Assembly (NCBI RefSeq): GCF_022513585.1
Contig: NZ_JAKWBF010000014.1
Location: 1-64,000, forward strand
DNA: 64,000 nt
Direction: 5' to 3'
Origin: Gordonia gummivorans
GTDB lineage: Bacteria > Actinomycetota > Actinomycetes > Mycobacteriales > Mycobacteriaceae
The translations under genes and the position numbers were made by a program. Positions 17,611-25,614 of the stretch are shown piece after piece (within the stretch, counting starts at the first letter, position 1; each line of letters starts with the position of its first letter). Under the pieces are notes generated by a model. That model ran no database searches and had not been told where the DNA came from. It saw only the letters and a list, made by a program, of their open reading frames with translations.

Positions 17611-18606
17611 ATGCGCGAAGCTGTGAACCAGCCGCGAAAGCCCAGCCGGCACCGGTTGGGCAATCGCTTCATCGCCGCCACTGTTGCCCTGATGACCGTT
17701 TTCGGCCTCGCCGGAGTCGTGGTGGGGGCCGGCCAGGCCGACGCCCGGATCGGCGGCACCCAGTTCGGCAAGCAGGAGTTCTACGTCAACGGCTGTGGGA
17801 TGCCCTCGGTCAAAGTGCGTGCCTGGAAGCGTAAGGGCAATTACAAGACCGTCATCATGCTCGACGGTATGCGTGCCCAGTACGACTACAGCGGCTGGGA
17901 GATCAACACCAACGTCCAGGAGATGGTCCGCTCCGGCGTGAACGTCGTCGAGCCGATCGGCGGGCCCGCCAGCTTCTACTCCGACTGGGATGCGCCGAGC
18001 AACTTCAACGGTCAGCGATACCGCTACCGCTGGAACTGCGTCATCAACCGCACCCTGGTGCCCGCGCTGGATCGCAAGGGCTTCCGCGTCGGCGCCAGCC
18101 GCAAGTACGCCATCATGGGCATCTCGTCTGGCGGCAACGCCGCACTGGTGCTCGCCGCCCAGAACCGCGCCGCCTTCGACCGCGCAGGTTCGTTGTCGGG
18201 CTACAACTTCCTGACGGCTCCCGGTATGCGGACCGCGTTGCGTCTCGCGATGCTCGACGTCGACCCCAAGCCGTGGAACATCGACTGCATGTGGGGCCCG
18301 CCGTGGAGCTTCCGCTGGTTCGACAACGACCCGTTCTGGAATCTCAACCGCATGCGCGGCATGAAGCTCTTCGTCGGCTCCGGCAACGGCCTGTTCGGCC
18401 GCTACAACGCACTGCCCAACGTCTTCGACGACCTGTTCAAGGGTTCGACGCTGGAACTGCTCGCGTTCACGCAGGCCAAGGCCTTCGAGGCGGCTGCATT
18501 TGTCCAGGGCATCCCGCTGATGACCTACTACGCCAACGGAACGCACGCGTGGGGTTACTGGCAGGACATGGTCTGGAACGCCAAGAACCGCGGTTTCTTC
18601 CGCTGA
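17611..18606 (+). CDS. Mycolyltransferase (antigen 85-type esterase)
   Basis: A 331-residue exported esterase of the Ag85 family, close to Ag85 length. A signal peptide (about 25-48) ends near GQADAR. Family blocks are MLDGMRAQYDYSGWEINTN, VVEPIGGPASFYSDW and the nucleophile elbow IMGISSGGNAAL (Ser172 in GISSG, versus GLSMG in classical Ag85), with His312 in NGTHAWGYW. It should transfer mycolates between trehalose monomycolate molecules or onto arabinogalactan in the cell envelope. GAGGGAG precedes the ATG. It lies where fbpA is found in mycobacteria, after aftB. A strong terminator follows the gene. Confidence 0.92.
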   Translation: MREAVNQPRKPSRHRLGNRFIAATVALMTVFGLAGVVVGAGQADARIGGTQFGKQEFYVNGCGMPSVKVRAWKRKGNYKTVIMLDGMRAQYDYSGWEINTNVQEMVRSGVNVVEPIGGPASFYSDWDAPSNFNGQRYRYRWNCVINRTLVPALDRKGFRVGASRKYAIMGISSGGNAALVLAAQNRAAFDRAGSLSGYNFLTAPGMRTALRLAMLDVDPKPWNIDCMWGPPWSFRWFDNDPFWNLNRMRGMKLFVGSGNGLFGRYNALPNVFDDLFKGSTLELLAFTQAKAFEAAAFVQGIPLMTYYANGTHAWGYWQDMVWNAKNRGFFR

Positions 18607-18619
18607 TCTGAGCTCATCG

Positions 18620-18660
18620 AACGCCCCGCCCGGGACTACCCCGGGCGGGGCGTTTGTGTT
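18620..18660 (+). terminator. Intrinsic terminator after first mycolyltransferase
   Basis: A perfect 15-bp stem, AACGCCCCGCCCGGG (18620-18634) and its complement (18640-18654), with a 5-nt loop ACTAC, followed by T-rich TGTGTT. It begins 13 nt after the stop codon and should separate the two mycolyltransferase genes into different transcripts. Confidence 0.9.
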
Positions 18661-18851
18661 GCTAGAAACCTCTGAAATCACATTGTTCACTCGTGTCACA
18701 GCGTGGCGCGCGTACATCGACACCCCTCGTCGTGTAAGAAACACCTGAGGCGTTTGTTGTTAGTGATGCTTGTGTGACTGGCGGGGAACCAGTCGGGCTC
18801 CGTATCCGTATCAGAACGCCAACGGACAGGGGCGAAGGAGTTCAGAAGACA

Positions 18852-20282
18852 ATGCGGCGAACGGTGAGAGCTGAGCGGGTGGTCGGCACACGGGGGAACC
18901 GGCCACGCGGACGTGGGACCGTGGCAACGATCGTGGCGGTGTGTGCCGCCACGATCGCGTTGGTCCTCGCGGGCGGGGTCCCCGCCGGAGCGGAACCGGC
19001 ACCGCCTCCCACGACCTCCCAGGAGGCACCTCCACCACCACCGGAGGCGAAGCCGGGCAAGGTCGTCAACACCTACTGGTACACCGACCGTCGCGTCGCG
19101 CTGTGGGTCTATTCACCGTCGATGAACACCAACATCCAGGTGCAGATCCTGCTCGCCCGTGATTGGTATGCGAAGCCGCGCGCCTCGTTCCCGCAGTTGA
19201 CTATGCTCGACGGCCTGCGTGCGCAGGACGACCAGAGCGGGTGGGTGATCAACACCAAGGTCGTCGACTTCTACAAGGACAAGAACGTCAACGTCATCCT
19301 GCCCATCGGCGGTGAGTCGAGCTTCTACACCGACTGGAAAGAACCCGATCGAGGCAAGAACTACAAGTGGGAGACCTTCCTGATCCGCGAGTTGCCGCCG
19401 ATCCTGGAGGGGCAGTGGCGCTCGACCGATGTACGCGGAATCGAGGGGCTCTCTATGGGCGGTTCGGCGGCGATGATGCTCGCCGCCCGCAACCCCGGGT
19501 TCTACAAGTTCGCGGCGTCGTTCTCCGGCATCCTGCAGATGACCTCGTACGGCATGCCGCAGGCAATCCAGTTCGCGCTGCGCGACGGCGGCGGCTACGA
19601 CTCGATGAAGATGTTCGGTCCGCCCAGCGATCCGGCCTGGAAGGAGCACGACCCCTATCTGCTCGCGGAGAAGCTCCAGGGCACGAGTCTCTACATCTCA
19701 TCCGGCAACGGACTCATCGGCGCACACGACAAACCGTCGGACATCCCGATGCTGGCGACCAACTATTCCGGCGTCGGCCTCGAGGTGCTGAGCCGGGTCA
19801 CGTCGCAGCAGTTCGCGATCGAGTTGAACCGCAAGGGGATTCCCGGGCAGGCCGTGTACCGGCCGTCGGGTACCCACACCTGGCCCTATTGGGAGTTCGA
19901 GATGATTCAGGCGTGGCCGCAGGCCGCGAGTGCGCTGGGTCTGGCCGGCGACCGGGTCGCGTGTCGGGTCGGCGGCGCGTTCAAGAAGGTCTACGACCGC
20001 AACCGAGCACAGCTCGGTGGATGCCTCACGCCGGAGTACGGGGTGCCGGGCGGTCGGGCGCAGGACTTCTTCGGCGGACGCGTGTTCAGCGGCCCCAAGG
20101 GACCCAAGATCGTCACCGGAGCCATCGGCGGCGCCTACGCGTCCACCGGCGGCCCAGGCGGGCGTCTCGGCAAGCCGACGAGCGACGAGATGGCGACGCG
20201 CGACGGCAAGGGACGCTTCAACACCTTTGAGCACGGGCGGATCTTCTGGACCGCCAAGGGTGGCACCAAGGTGACGAAGTGA
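18852..20282 (+). CDS. Mycolyltransferase with C-terminal LGFP-repeat region
   Basis: A 476-residue exported Ag85-type esterase. The signal peptide is followed by a Pro-rich stretch (about 50-70), then the catalytic domain with MLDGLRAQDDQSGWVINTK, ILPIGGESSFYTDW, IEGLSMGGSAAMML (Ser201, classical GLSMG) and SGTHTWPYWEFEM (His). A C-terminal extension of about 110 residues carries LGFP-type wall-binding units (AQDFFGGRVFSGPKG, LGKPTSDEM, NTFEHGRIFW). This architecture matches large corynebacterial and Gordonia-type mycolyltransferases. ATG 18852 gives a normal signal peptide and has GAAGGAG 12 nt upstream; an in-frame GTG at 18774 is less likely. Confidence 0.92.
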   Translation: MRRTVRAERVVGTRGNRPRGRGTVATIVAVCAATIALVLAGGVPAGAEPAPPPTTSQEAPPPPPEAKPGKVVNTYWYTDRRVALWVYSPSMNTNIQVQILLARDWYAKPRASFPQLTMLDGLRAQDDQSGWVINTKVVDFYKDKNVNVILPIGGESSFYTDWKEPDRGKNYKWETFLIRELPPILEGQWRSTDVRGIEGLSMGGSAAMMLAARNPGFYKFAASFSGILQMTSYGMPQAIQFALRDGGGYDSMKMFGPPSDPAWKEHDPYLLAEKLQGTSLYISSGNGLIGAHDKPSDIPMLATNYSGVGLEVLSRVTSQQFAIELNRKGIPGQAVYRPSGTHTWPYWEFEMIQAWPQAASALGLAGDRVACRVGGAFKKVYDRNRAQLGGCLTPEYGVPGGRAQDFFGGRVFSGPKGPKIVTGAIGGAYASTGGPGGRLGKPTSDEMATRDGKGRFNTFEHGRIFWTAKGGTKVTK

Positions 20283-20450
20283 TGTGTGCGGGCTGAAACT
20301 TCGCTGAGGAAACGGCGGGTTTCCGCAGGTGGAGCGGGTCGCGTGGCGGATGACCGGCCGCGTGGACGGTAGCCTGACCCGAGGTGGACGCAATGCGGCG
20401 TCCGCCCCGGGCGGGACCCGACCGGGAAGGACACGATCGAGGAAGTGGAG

Positions 20451-20987
20451 ATGACGAGACCATTTGTTTCCACGGCGGTGATGGCCGTCGGACTCGTCCT
20501 GACACTCGGGTCGATCACGGCATGTGGCGACGACTCGACCGCGTCGGCCCCGATAACCGGCAACCCGGTCACGACCACGTCGTTGCTGTCGGGCGCCGAT
20601 TCCAGCACCACCGCGGCGAATCCCTCGGCTTCGGCGACGCTCCCGAACTCGAGTACGCCGGGCGGTCAGCTGCCGGCGACCGGACCGAATCCGAGCACGA
20701 CGGTGCCGTCGAACTATCCGGGTCCCAGTGGTGCGCCCCTCAGCGAGAAGGCCCGCCGGTATCTCGCGGCACTGAAGGCGCAGAACGTGACCTTCATGGG
20801 TGATTCGGACAACTCGGTGGCACTCACGATGGCCGAGTACGTGTGCGGCGCACGGGCCAAGGGCACCGACCCGACGACCGTGAAGGCCTTCGTGACCGCG
20901 TCGGTGGGGCCGGGCACCAAGACCGTCGAAGAAGCAAATGCCAAGGCCGACAAGGTGATTGCGGCCGCCGCGGACAACTACTGCTGA
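20451..20987 (+). CDS. DUF732 lipoprotein
   Basis: A 178-residue predicted lipoprotein. The signal sequence ends in a lipobox-like ITAC with Cys about 25, followed by a Ser/Thr/Pro-rich spacer (to about 90) and a C-terminal DUF732 domain (RYLAALKAQNVTF, LTMAEYVCGARAKG). Two conserved Cys residues could form a disulfide. Function is unknown; DUF732 proteins are small exported proteins common in mycobacteria. GAGGAAG sits 6 nt before ATG 20451; a GTG 6 nt earlier would be too close to it. The next gene begins 4 nt after the stop. Confidence 0.8.
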   Translation: MTRPFVSTAVMAVGLVLTLGSITACGDDSTASAPITGNPVTTTSLLSGADSSTTAANPSASATLPNSSTPGGQLPATGPNPSTTVPSNYPGPSGAPLSEKARRYLAALKAQNVTFMGDSDNSVALTMAEYVCGARAKGTDPTTVKAFVTASVGPGTKTVEEANAKADKVIAAAADNYC

Positions 20988-20991
20988 CCGG

Positions 20992-21999
20992 GTGAACGCA
21001 CGACGAGGATCGTCGACGGGCGGCAGACGCACCCGTCGGCGGATAGGGAAATTGGCGATCGCACTCGGTGCGCTCGCGATCCTCGCGATCATCCTGGTGG
21101 TGATCCTGGTGATCCAGCTGCTCGCACCCGGTCCCCAGCGCGGTCCGACACCGCCGAGGACCCCGACCACGCCGTCGGAGCGCCCGCAGGCTCAGCCCGC
21201 GGACTGCCCCGACGTGCTGACGGTGGTCATCCCCGGCACGTGGGAGTCGTCGCCCGACGACGACACCACCAACCCGAGTTCGAACCCCCGATCGCTGATG
21301 CTTCGGGTGTCCAAGGCCTTGCAGAGTGACTTCGACACCTCGCATTCGGAGGTGTACACCGTGGCCTACCTCGCGCAGTTCCGGAACCCGACCAACCTCG
21401 CCGACCGTCAGGCCGACTACAACGTGTCGCGCACCCAGGGATACAAGCGGGCCGCGGGCAAGATCATCGCCACCAACAAGCGCTGCCCGCTCACCCGATA
21501 CGTCATCACCGGGTTCTCCCAGGGCGCGGTGATCGCCGGCGATCTCGCCAGCAACATCGGCAACGGGCGTGGCGTGCTCAAGGAAGGTGACCAAGACCTG
21601 GTGATCGGCGTCGGACTCATCGCCGACGGTCGACGCGAACCGGGTGAGCAGAACGACATCTCGCCCAGCCCGGACGGCGAAGGTGCCGAGATCGCGCTGG
21701 GCGGATTCGGCGGCCTCGTTCCGGGCATCACGATGACCGGTGCCCGCAATGGCGGCTTCGGCACGCTGCGCGACCGAGTTCAGTCGATCTGTGCCCCCGG
21801 TGATCTGATCTGCGACGCCCCGACGATCACCAATCCGCTGACCGCACTGGGACAACTCGCCAACGCGCAGAACAATCCGGTGCACGCCATGTACGCGACG
21901 ACGCGGTACTGGGATCACGACGGGTCGAGCGCGACGCAGTGGATCTACCGGTGGGCGCACGACCTCATCGCCGACGCGCCCCAGCAGCCCCACGAGTGA
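20992..21999 (+). CDS. culp6: Culp6-like cutinase-family lipase (Rv3802c type)
   Basis: A 335-residue alpha/beta hydrolase of the cutinase family. The N-terminus is basic with a single membrane anchor (about 20-43), then a Pro-rich spacer and the catalytic domain. The nucleophile elbow is VITGFSQGAVIAG (Ser176), with Asp271 in CAPGDLICDAP and His298 in NPVHAMY. Rv3802c, the mycobacterial counterpart next to fadD32, has phospholipase and thioesterase activity and is essential. GTG 20992 is chosen because translation upstream of it would run inside the lipoprotein gene; a clear ribosome site is missing. Probably translated with the upstream lipoprotein. Confidence 0.88.
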   Translation: MNARRGSSTGGRRTRRRIGKLAIALGALAILAIILVVILVIQLLAPGPQRGPTPPRTPTTPSERPQAQPADCPDVLTVVIPGTWESSPDDDTTNPSSNPRSLMLRVSKALQSDFDTSHSEVYTVAYLAQFRNPTNLADRQADYNVSRTQGYKRAAGKIIATNKRCPLTRYVITGFSQGAVIAGDLASNIGNGRGVLKEGDQDLVIGVGLIADGRREPGEQNDISPSPDGEGAEIALGGFGGLVPGITMTGARNGGFGTLRDRVQSICAPGDLICDAPTITNPLTALGQLANAQNNPVHAMYATTRYWDHDGSSATQWIYRWAHDLIADAPQQPHE

Positions 22000-22230
22000 A
22001 CTCGATCGCTGGGACTCGAAAATCCGACCGACGTCACACGCGCGAGGGCTAACGTCTCGCGTATCGGCGACGACGTTCATCCGTACCCCGGGGACTGGTG
22101 GGACCCGATCGAAGACTGTGCGGTTCCTGCCAATCGATGGGCGCGTTTGGGTAGGCCACCTACGCTGCACTAACGTGTTGCCGGGTCGGCCGAACAGCCG
22201 ACACCACCGAACCGACGAGGAGTGAGAGCG

Positions 22231-23232
22231 ATGACGCAACCGGACGCCACATCGGAGCCGGGTCTGCGGAAGTTCCGCTTCGGCGCCGGCGGTGAGGGCA
22301 ACAAGGACGAAGGTGGCGCGCGCAAGTTCGTCAAACTCGCCCAGACCGCCGAAGAGTACGGCTACGACACCTTCGCCATCCCCGATCACCTCGGTAACCA
22401 GGTCGGGCCGCTGGCCGCGCTGGGCGCGTTGACACAGGCCACCAGCACCATCCGGCTGGCCACCTCGGTCCTCGCCAACGGCTTTCGCCACCCCGCCCTG
22501 CTGGCCAAGGAGGCCAACACCATCGACGTGTTGAGCAAGGGTCGTCTCGAGCTCGGCATCGGCGCAGGCTGGATGAAAGACGAGTTCGACAAGGCGGGCA
22601 TCGAGTTCGAGTCGCCGGGCGTGCGCATCCGTCGCCTCGACGAGGCGCTGACCATCCTCGATGGCCTGATGCGCGGTGAGACGGTCGACTTCGACGGCGA
22701 GTTCTACCAGATCAACGGACTCGAAGGCACCCCGCGACCACGCCAGGGACCCCGACCCCCCATCGCCGTCGGTGGTGGCGGACCGAAGATGCTCGCGCTG
22801 GCGGCCAAGCACGCCGACATCATCTCTGTCGCCCCGGGCACCACGCCCGACGGCAAGATGAAGCTCTCCGACATGACGATCGAGAAGACCGCCGAGCGGG
22901 TCGACCGGATCCGCCAGGCAGCGGGAGACCGCTTTCCCGACATCGAACTCAACTGGACCATCGCCGTCATCGTCATCACCGACGACCGTCATGCGACCGC
23001 GGAAATGGCCCTCAAGGCGCTCGACCAGGGCTATCCGCCGAACATCGAGCGCGACACCGAGTTCACCGTCGACGATGTGTTGTCGTCGCCGTACATCGCG
23101 ATCGGCAGCTTCGAGGAGATCGCCGATCAGATCCGCGAGGTGCGGCGTCGGACGTCGATGTCGTATGTCGGGGTGTTCCCGACCCAAATGGATGCGTTTG
23201 CGCCCGTCATCTCTCTCGTCAAGGGAGAGTAA
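22231..23232 (+). CDS. LLM-class F420-dependent oxidoreductase
   Basis: A 333-residue luciferase-like (beta/alpha)8 oxidoreductase. Family features are FRFGAGGEGN at the N-terminus, DTFAIPDHLGNQVGPLAALGALTQAT, TSVLANGFRHPALLAKEANTIDVLS, LELGIGAGWMKDEF and PIAVGGGGPKML. The pattern fits the TIGR03621-type F420-dependent subgroup; the cofactor is inferred from family and not tested. ATG 22231 has GAGGAG at 8 nt, while the GTG at 22222 would be too close. It lies between the cutinase gene and fadD32, a place where M. tuberculosis has no such gene. The role in the cell-wall cluster is unknown. Confidence 0.85.
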   Translation: MTQPDATSEPGLRKFRFGAGGEGNKDEGGARKFVKLAQTAEEYGYDTFAIPDHLGNQVGPLAALGALTQATSTIRLATSVLANGFRHPALLAKEANTIDVLSKGRLELGIGAGWMKDEFDKAGIEFESPGVRIRRLDEALTILDGLMRGETVDFDGEFYQINGLEGTPRPRQGPRPPIAVGGGGPKMLALAAKHADIISVAPGTTPDGKMKLSDMTIEKTAERVDRIRQAAGDRFPDIELNWTIAVIVITDDRHATAEMALKALDQGYPPNIERDTEFTVDDVLSSPYIAIGSFEEIADQIREVRRRTSMSYVGVFPTQMDAFAPVISLVKGE

Positions 23233-23516
23233 GACGCAATCGGATAAAGAGTAGAATGGCCGACGGTCTTGCGAGCGAACTGCGAGGTGAGGGCGATGAC
23301 ACTCGTGGTGGGTGCCGGCCAGAGAACTGCACCACAACGAAGAAATGCTTGACGATCACAAGGACCACAGAACGGGTATTGGACGAGCGCTACCGTGACC
23401 CGGCGGTAGCCATTGGGACGTGGACGCGCAGGGCTGCGGTGGTGTCGTGGGGAACGCCACAAACAGGCTTTGCGCGCATCGGTGGGGGAGTCCACGAGGG
23501 GGCCACAGGAGTATGA
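23233..23516. other. 284-bp intergenic region before fadD32
   Basis: No gene is supported. A small open frame (23256-23516) lacks a ribosome site and recognisable protein features. A 7-bp inverted repeat GCTACCG/CGGTAGC (23390-23396 and 23405-23411) lies about 105 nt upstream of fadD32. The fadD32 promoter must lie here or upstream, but I could not choose one. Confidence 0.4.
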
Positions 23517-25424
23517 ATGCTGAACACTGAATTCGAACAGTTCCTCGACGAGAACGGCAACCTGCACTTCACCGAGGATGCGACGCTGGTCGACTACGTC
23601 GAGCGCAATGTGCGCGACGAGGCCGACACGCTGGCCTACCGCTTCATCGACTACAGCCGCGAACGCGACGGCGAGGCACAGGACCTGACCTGGGCCCAGT
23701 TCGGTAAGCGCCTGCGTGCGGTGGCGGCCCGCCTCCAGCAGGTCACCAAGCCGGGCGACCGCGTCGCCATTCTCGCTCCGCAGTCGCTCGAATACGTGAT
23801 CGGCTTCTTCTCGGCGCTGTACGCGAGCAACATCGCGGTACCGCTGTTTTCCCCCGACGAGCCCGGCCACACCGATCGCCTGCACGCGGTCCTGGCCGAC
23901 TGCAAGCCGTCGGCCATCCTGACCTCCACCAAGTCCGCCGAAGCGGTGCGCGACTTCTTCGCGCCGCTGCCGGCCAAGGAGCGCCCGCGTGTGATCGCGG
24001 TCGACGCCGTGCCCGACTCCGTCGGTTCGAGCTGGGTCGCGCCGGTCGCCGGCAAGGACCACAACCGCGACACCGTCGCCTACCTCCAGTACACCTCCGG
24101 CTCGACGCGCGTCCCCGCCGGCGTGGAGATCACCTACGAGGCGGTCGCCGCGAACGTCCTGCAGATCTACGACTGCATCGAGATCGACCGCAACGCCCGC
24201 GGCGTCACCTGGCTGCCGATGTTCCACGACATGGGTCTGCTCACGGTGATCCTGCCCGCGCTGGGCGGCAAGTACATCACGATCATGAGCCCGCAGGCGT
24301 TCGTCCGCCGGCCGGGACGATGGATCAAGGAACTCGCCGCAGCGTCCGACGGCGCAGAGACCTACGCCGCCGCGCCGAACTTCGCGTTCGAACATGCCGC
24401 GGTCCGCGGCCTTCCGAAGCCCGGCGAGCAACTCGACCTCTCCAACGTCATCGGACTGATCAACGGGTCCGAGCCGGTCACGGTGAGTTCGATGAAGAAG
24501 TTCAACGAGGCCTTCGAGCCCTACGGTCTGCCCAAGACCGCGATCAAGCCGTGCTACGGCATGGCCGAGGCCACTCTGTTCGTCTCGGCGACGCAGCGCA
24601 ACAACGAGGCGAAGATCATCTACGTCGATCGCGACGAACTCAATGCGGGCCGCTTCAAGATCGTCGACGTCGACGCGCCGAACGCCGTCGCGCAGGTGTC
24701 GTGCGGGCAGGTGGCTGTCAGCCAGTGGGCGACCATCGTCGACTCCGACACCGCCACCGAGCAGGCCGACGGGCACGTCGGTGAGATCTGGCTGCACGGC
24801 CTCAACATCGGTGCCGGCTACTGGAACAAGCCCGAGGAAACCGACGAGACCTTCCACAACACCCTCACCCATCCGCTCGCCGAGGGCAGCCATTCCGAGG
24901 GCGCGCCCGCCGATGCGCAATGGATGCGCACCGGCGACTACGGGGTGTGGCTCGACGGTGAGCTCTACATCACCGGCCGCGTGAAGGACCTCGTCATCGT
25001 CGACGGTCGCAATCACTACCCGCAGGACCTCGAGTTCAGCGCGCAGGAAGCCAGCACCGCGCTCCGACCGGGATTCGTCGCCGCGTTCGCGGTGCCCGCC
25101 AACCAGCTGCCCGCAGTGGTCTTCGAACAGGCGACCAGCGGACTGGCCTTCGACGCCGACGACGCCTCCGAACAGTTGGTCATCGTGGCCGAACGTGGGC
25201 CGGGCAAGAAGTCCGATCCACAGGAGATCGCCGACTCGGTCCGCGCCGCCATCGCTGCCCGCCACGGCGTGATGGCACGCGACATCCTGATGGTTCCCGC
25301 CGGCTCGATCCCCCGCACCTCGAGCGGAAAGATCGCGCGTCGGGCCACCAAGGCCGCCTACATCGACGGCAGCCTCCGCGGCGGCTACAAGCAGACCGCC
25401 TTCCCGGATGCGCCCGAGTCCTGA
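23517..25424 (+). CDS. fadD32: Long-chain fatty-acid AMP ligase FadD32
   Basis: A 635-residue fatty acyl-AMP ligase that activates the meromycolic acid and loads it onto the first ACP of Pks13. The P-loop motif is [19 protein letters not shown], then [31 protein letters not shown], the ATP-binding [35 protein letters not shown], and a C-terminal Lys region [11 protein letters not shown]. Length and motifs match mycobacterial FadD32. ATG 23517 follows AGGAG at 6-nt spacing. It precedes pks13 and accD4 as in mycobacteria, but with a 190-bp gap containing two REP copies. Confidence 0.96.
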   Translation: MLNTEFEQFLDENGNLHFTEDATLVDYVERNVRDEADTLAYRFIDYSRERDGEAQDLTWAQFGKRLRAVAARLQQVTKPGDRVAILAPQSLEYVIGFFSALYASNIAVPLFSPDEPGHTDRLHAVLADCKPSAILTSTKSAEAVRDFFAPLPAKERPRVIAVDAVPDSVGSSWVAPVAGKDHNRDTVAYLQYTSGSTRVPAGVEITYEAVAANVLQIYDCIEIDRNARGVTWLPMFHDMGLLTVILPALGGKYITIMSPQAFVRRPGRWIKELAAASDGAETYAAAPNFAFEHAAVRGLPKPGEQLDLSNVIGLINGSEPVTVSSMKKFNEAFEPYGLPKTAIKPCYGMAEATLFVSATQRNNEAKIIYVDRDELNAGRFKIVDVDAPNAVAQVSCGQVAVSQWATIVDSDTATEQADGHVGEIWLHGLNIGAGYWNKPEETDETFHNTLTHPLAEGSHSEGAPADAQWMRTGDYGVWLDGELYITGRVKDLVIVDGRNHYPQDLEFSAQEASTALRPGFVAAFAVPANQLPAVVFEQATSGLAFDADDASEQLVIVAERGPGKKSDPQEIADSVRAAIAARHGVMARDILMVPAGSIPRTSSGKIARRATKAAYIDGSLRGGYKQTAFPDAPES

Positions 25425-25614
25425 TCCCACGAGCCAAGCCATTGCCGGCCCGAGAGTTGGTGCCGGCCCCCGAGCCATTGCCGGTCCCTGAGGTGCGAGG
25501 AGCGCAAGCGACGAGCCTCGAAGGGCTGGCGGACGGGTAAGCGAAGCGTGACCACCGGTCCCTGAGGTGCGAGCTTGCGCTCCTCGAAGGGCCCCGATCG
25601 TTAGTCTGGAAGCG
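25425..25614. repeat. REP-like repeats between fadD32 and pks13
   Basis: Two copies of the REP family, 25483-25527 and 25557-25593, each running from GGTCCCTGAGGTGCGAG to CTCGAAGGGC with partly self-complementary centres. Before them AGCCATTGCCGG occurs twice (from about 25436 and 25473). A TAGTCT -10-like box at 25602-25607 lies 7 nt before the pks13 ATG and could give pks13 its own promoter. Confidence 0.75.

Noticed and set aside
18670-18700. A second CRP-like site (TGTTCACTCGTGTCACA)
   Set aside because: The half-sites are imperfect and the spacing is one base too long for the TGTGA-N6-TCACA consensus.
23256-23516. Possible 86-residue gene before fadD32
   Set aside because: No Shine-Dalgarno, no recognisable features, and the frame ends at the fadD32 start. 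Better read as upstream regulatory DNA.
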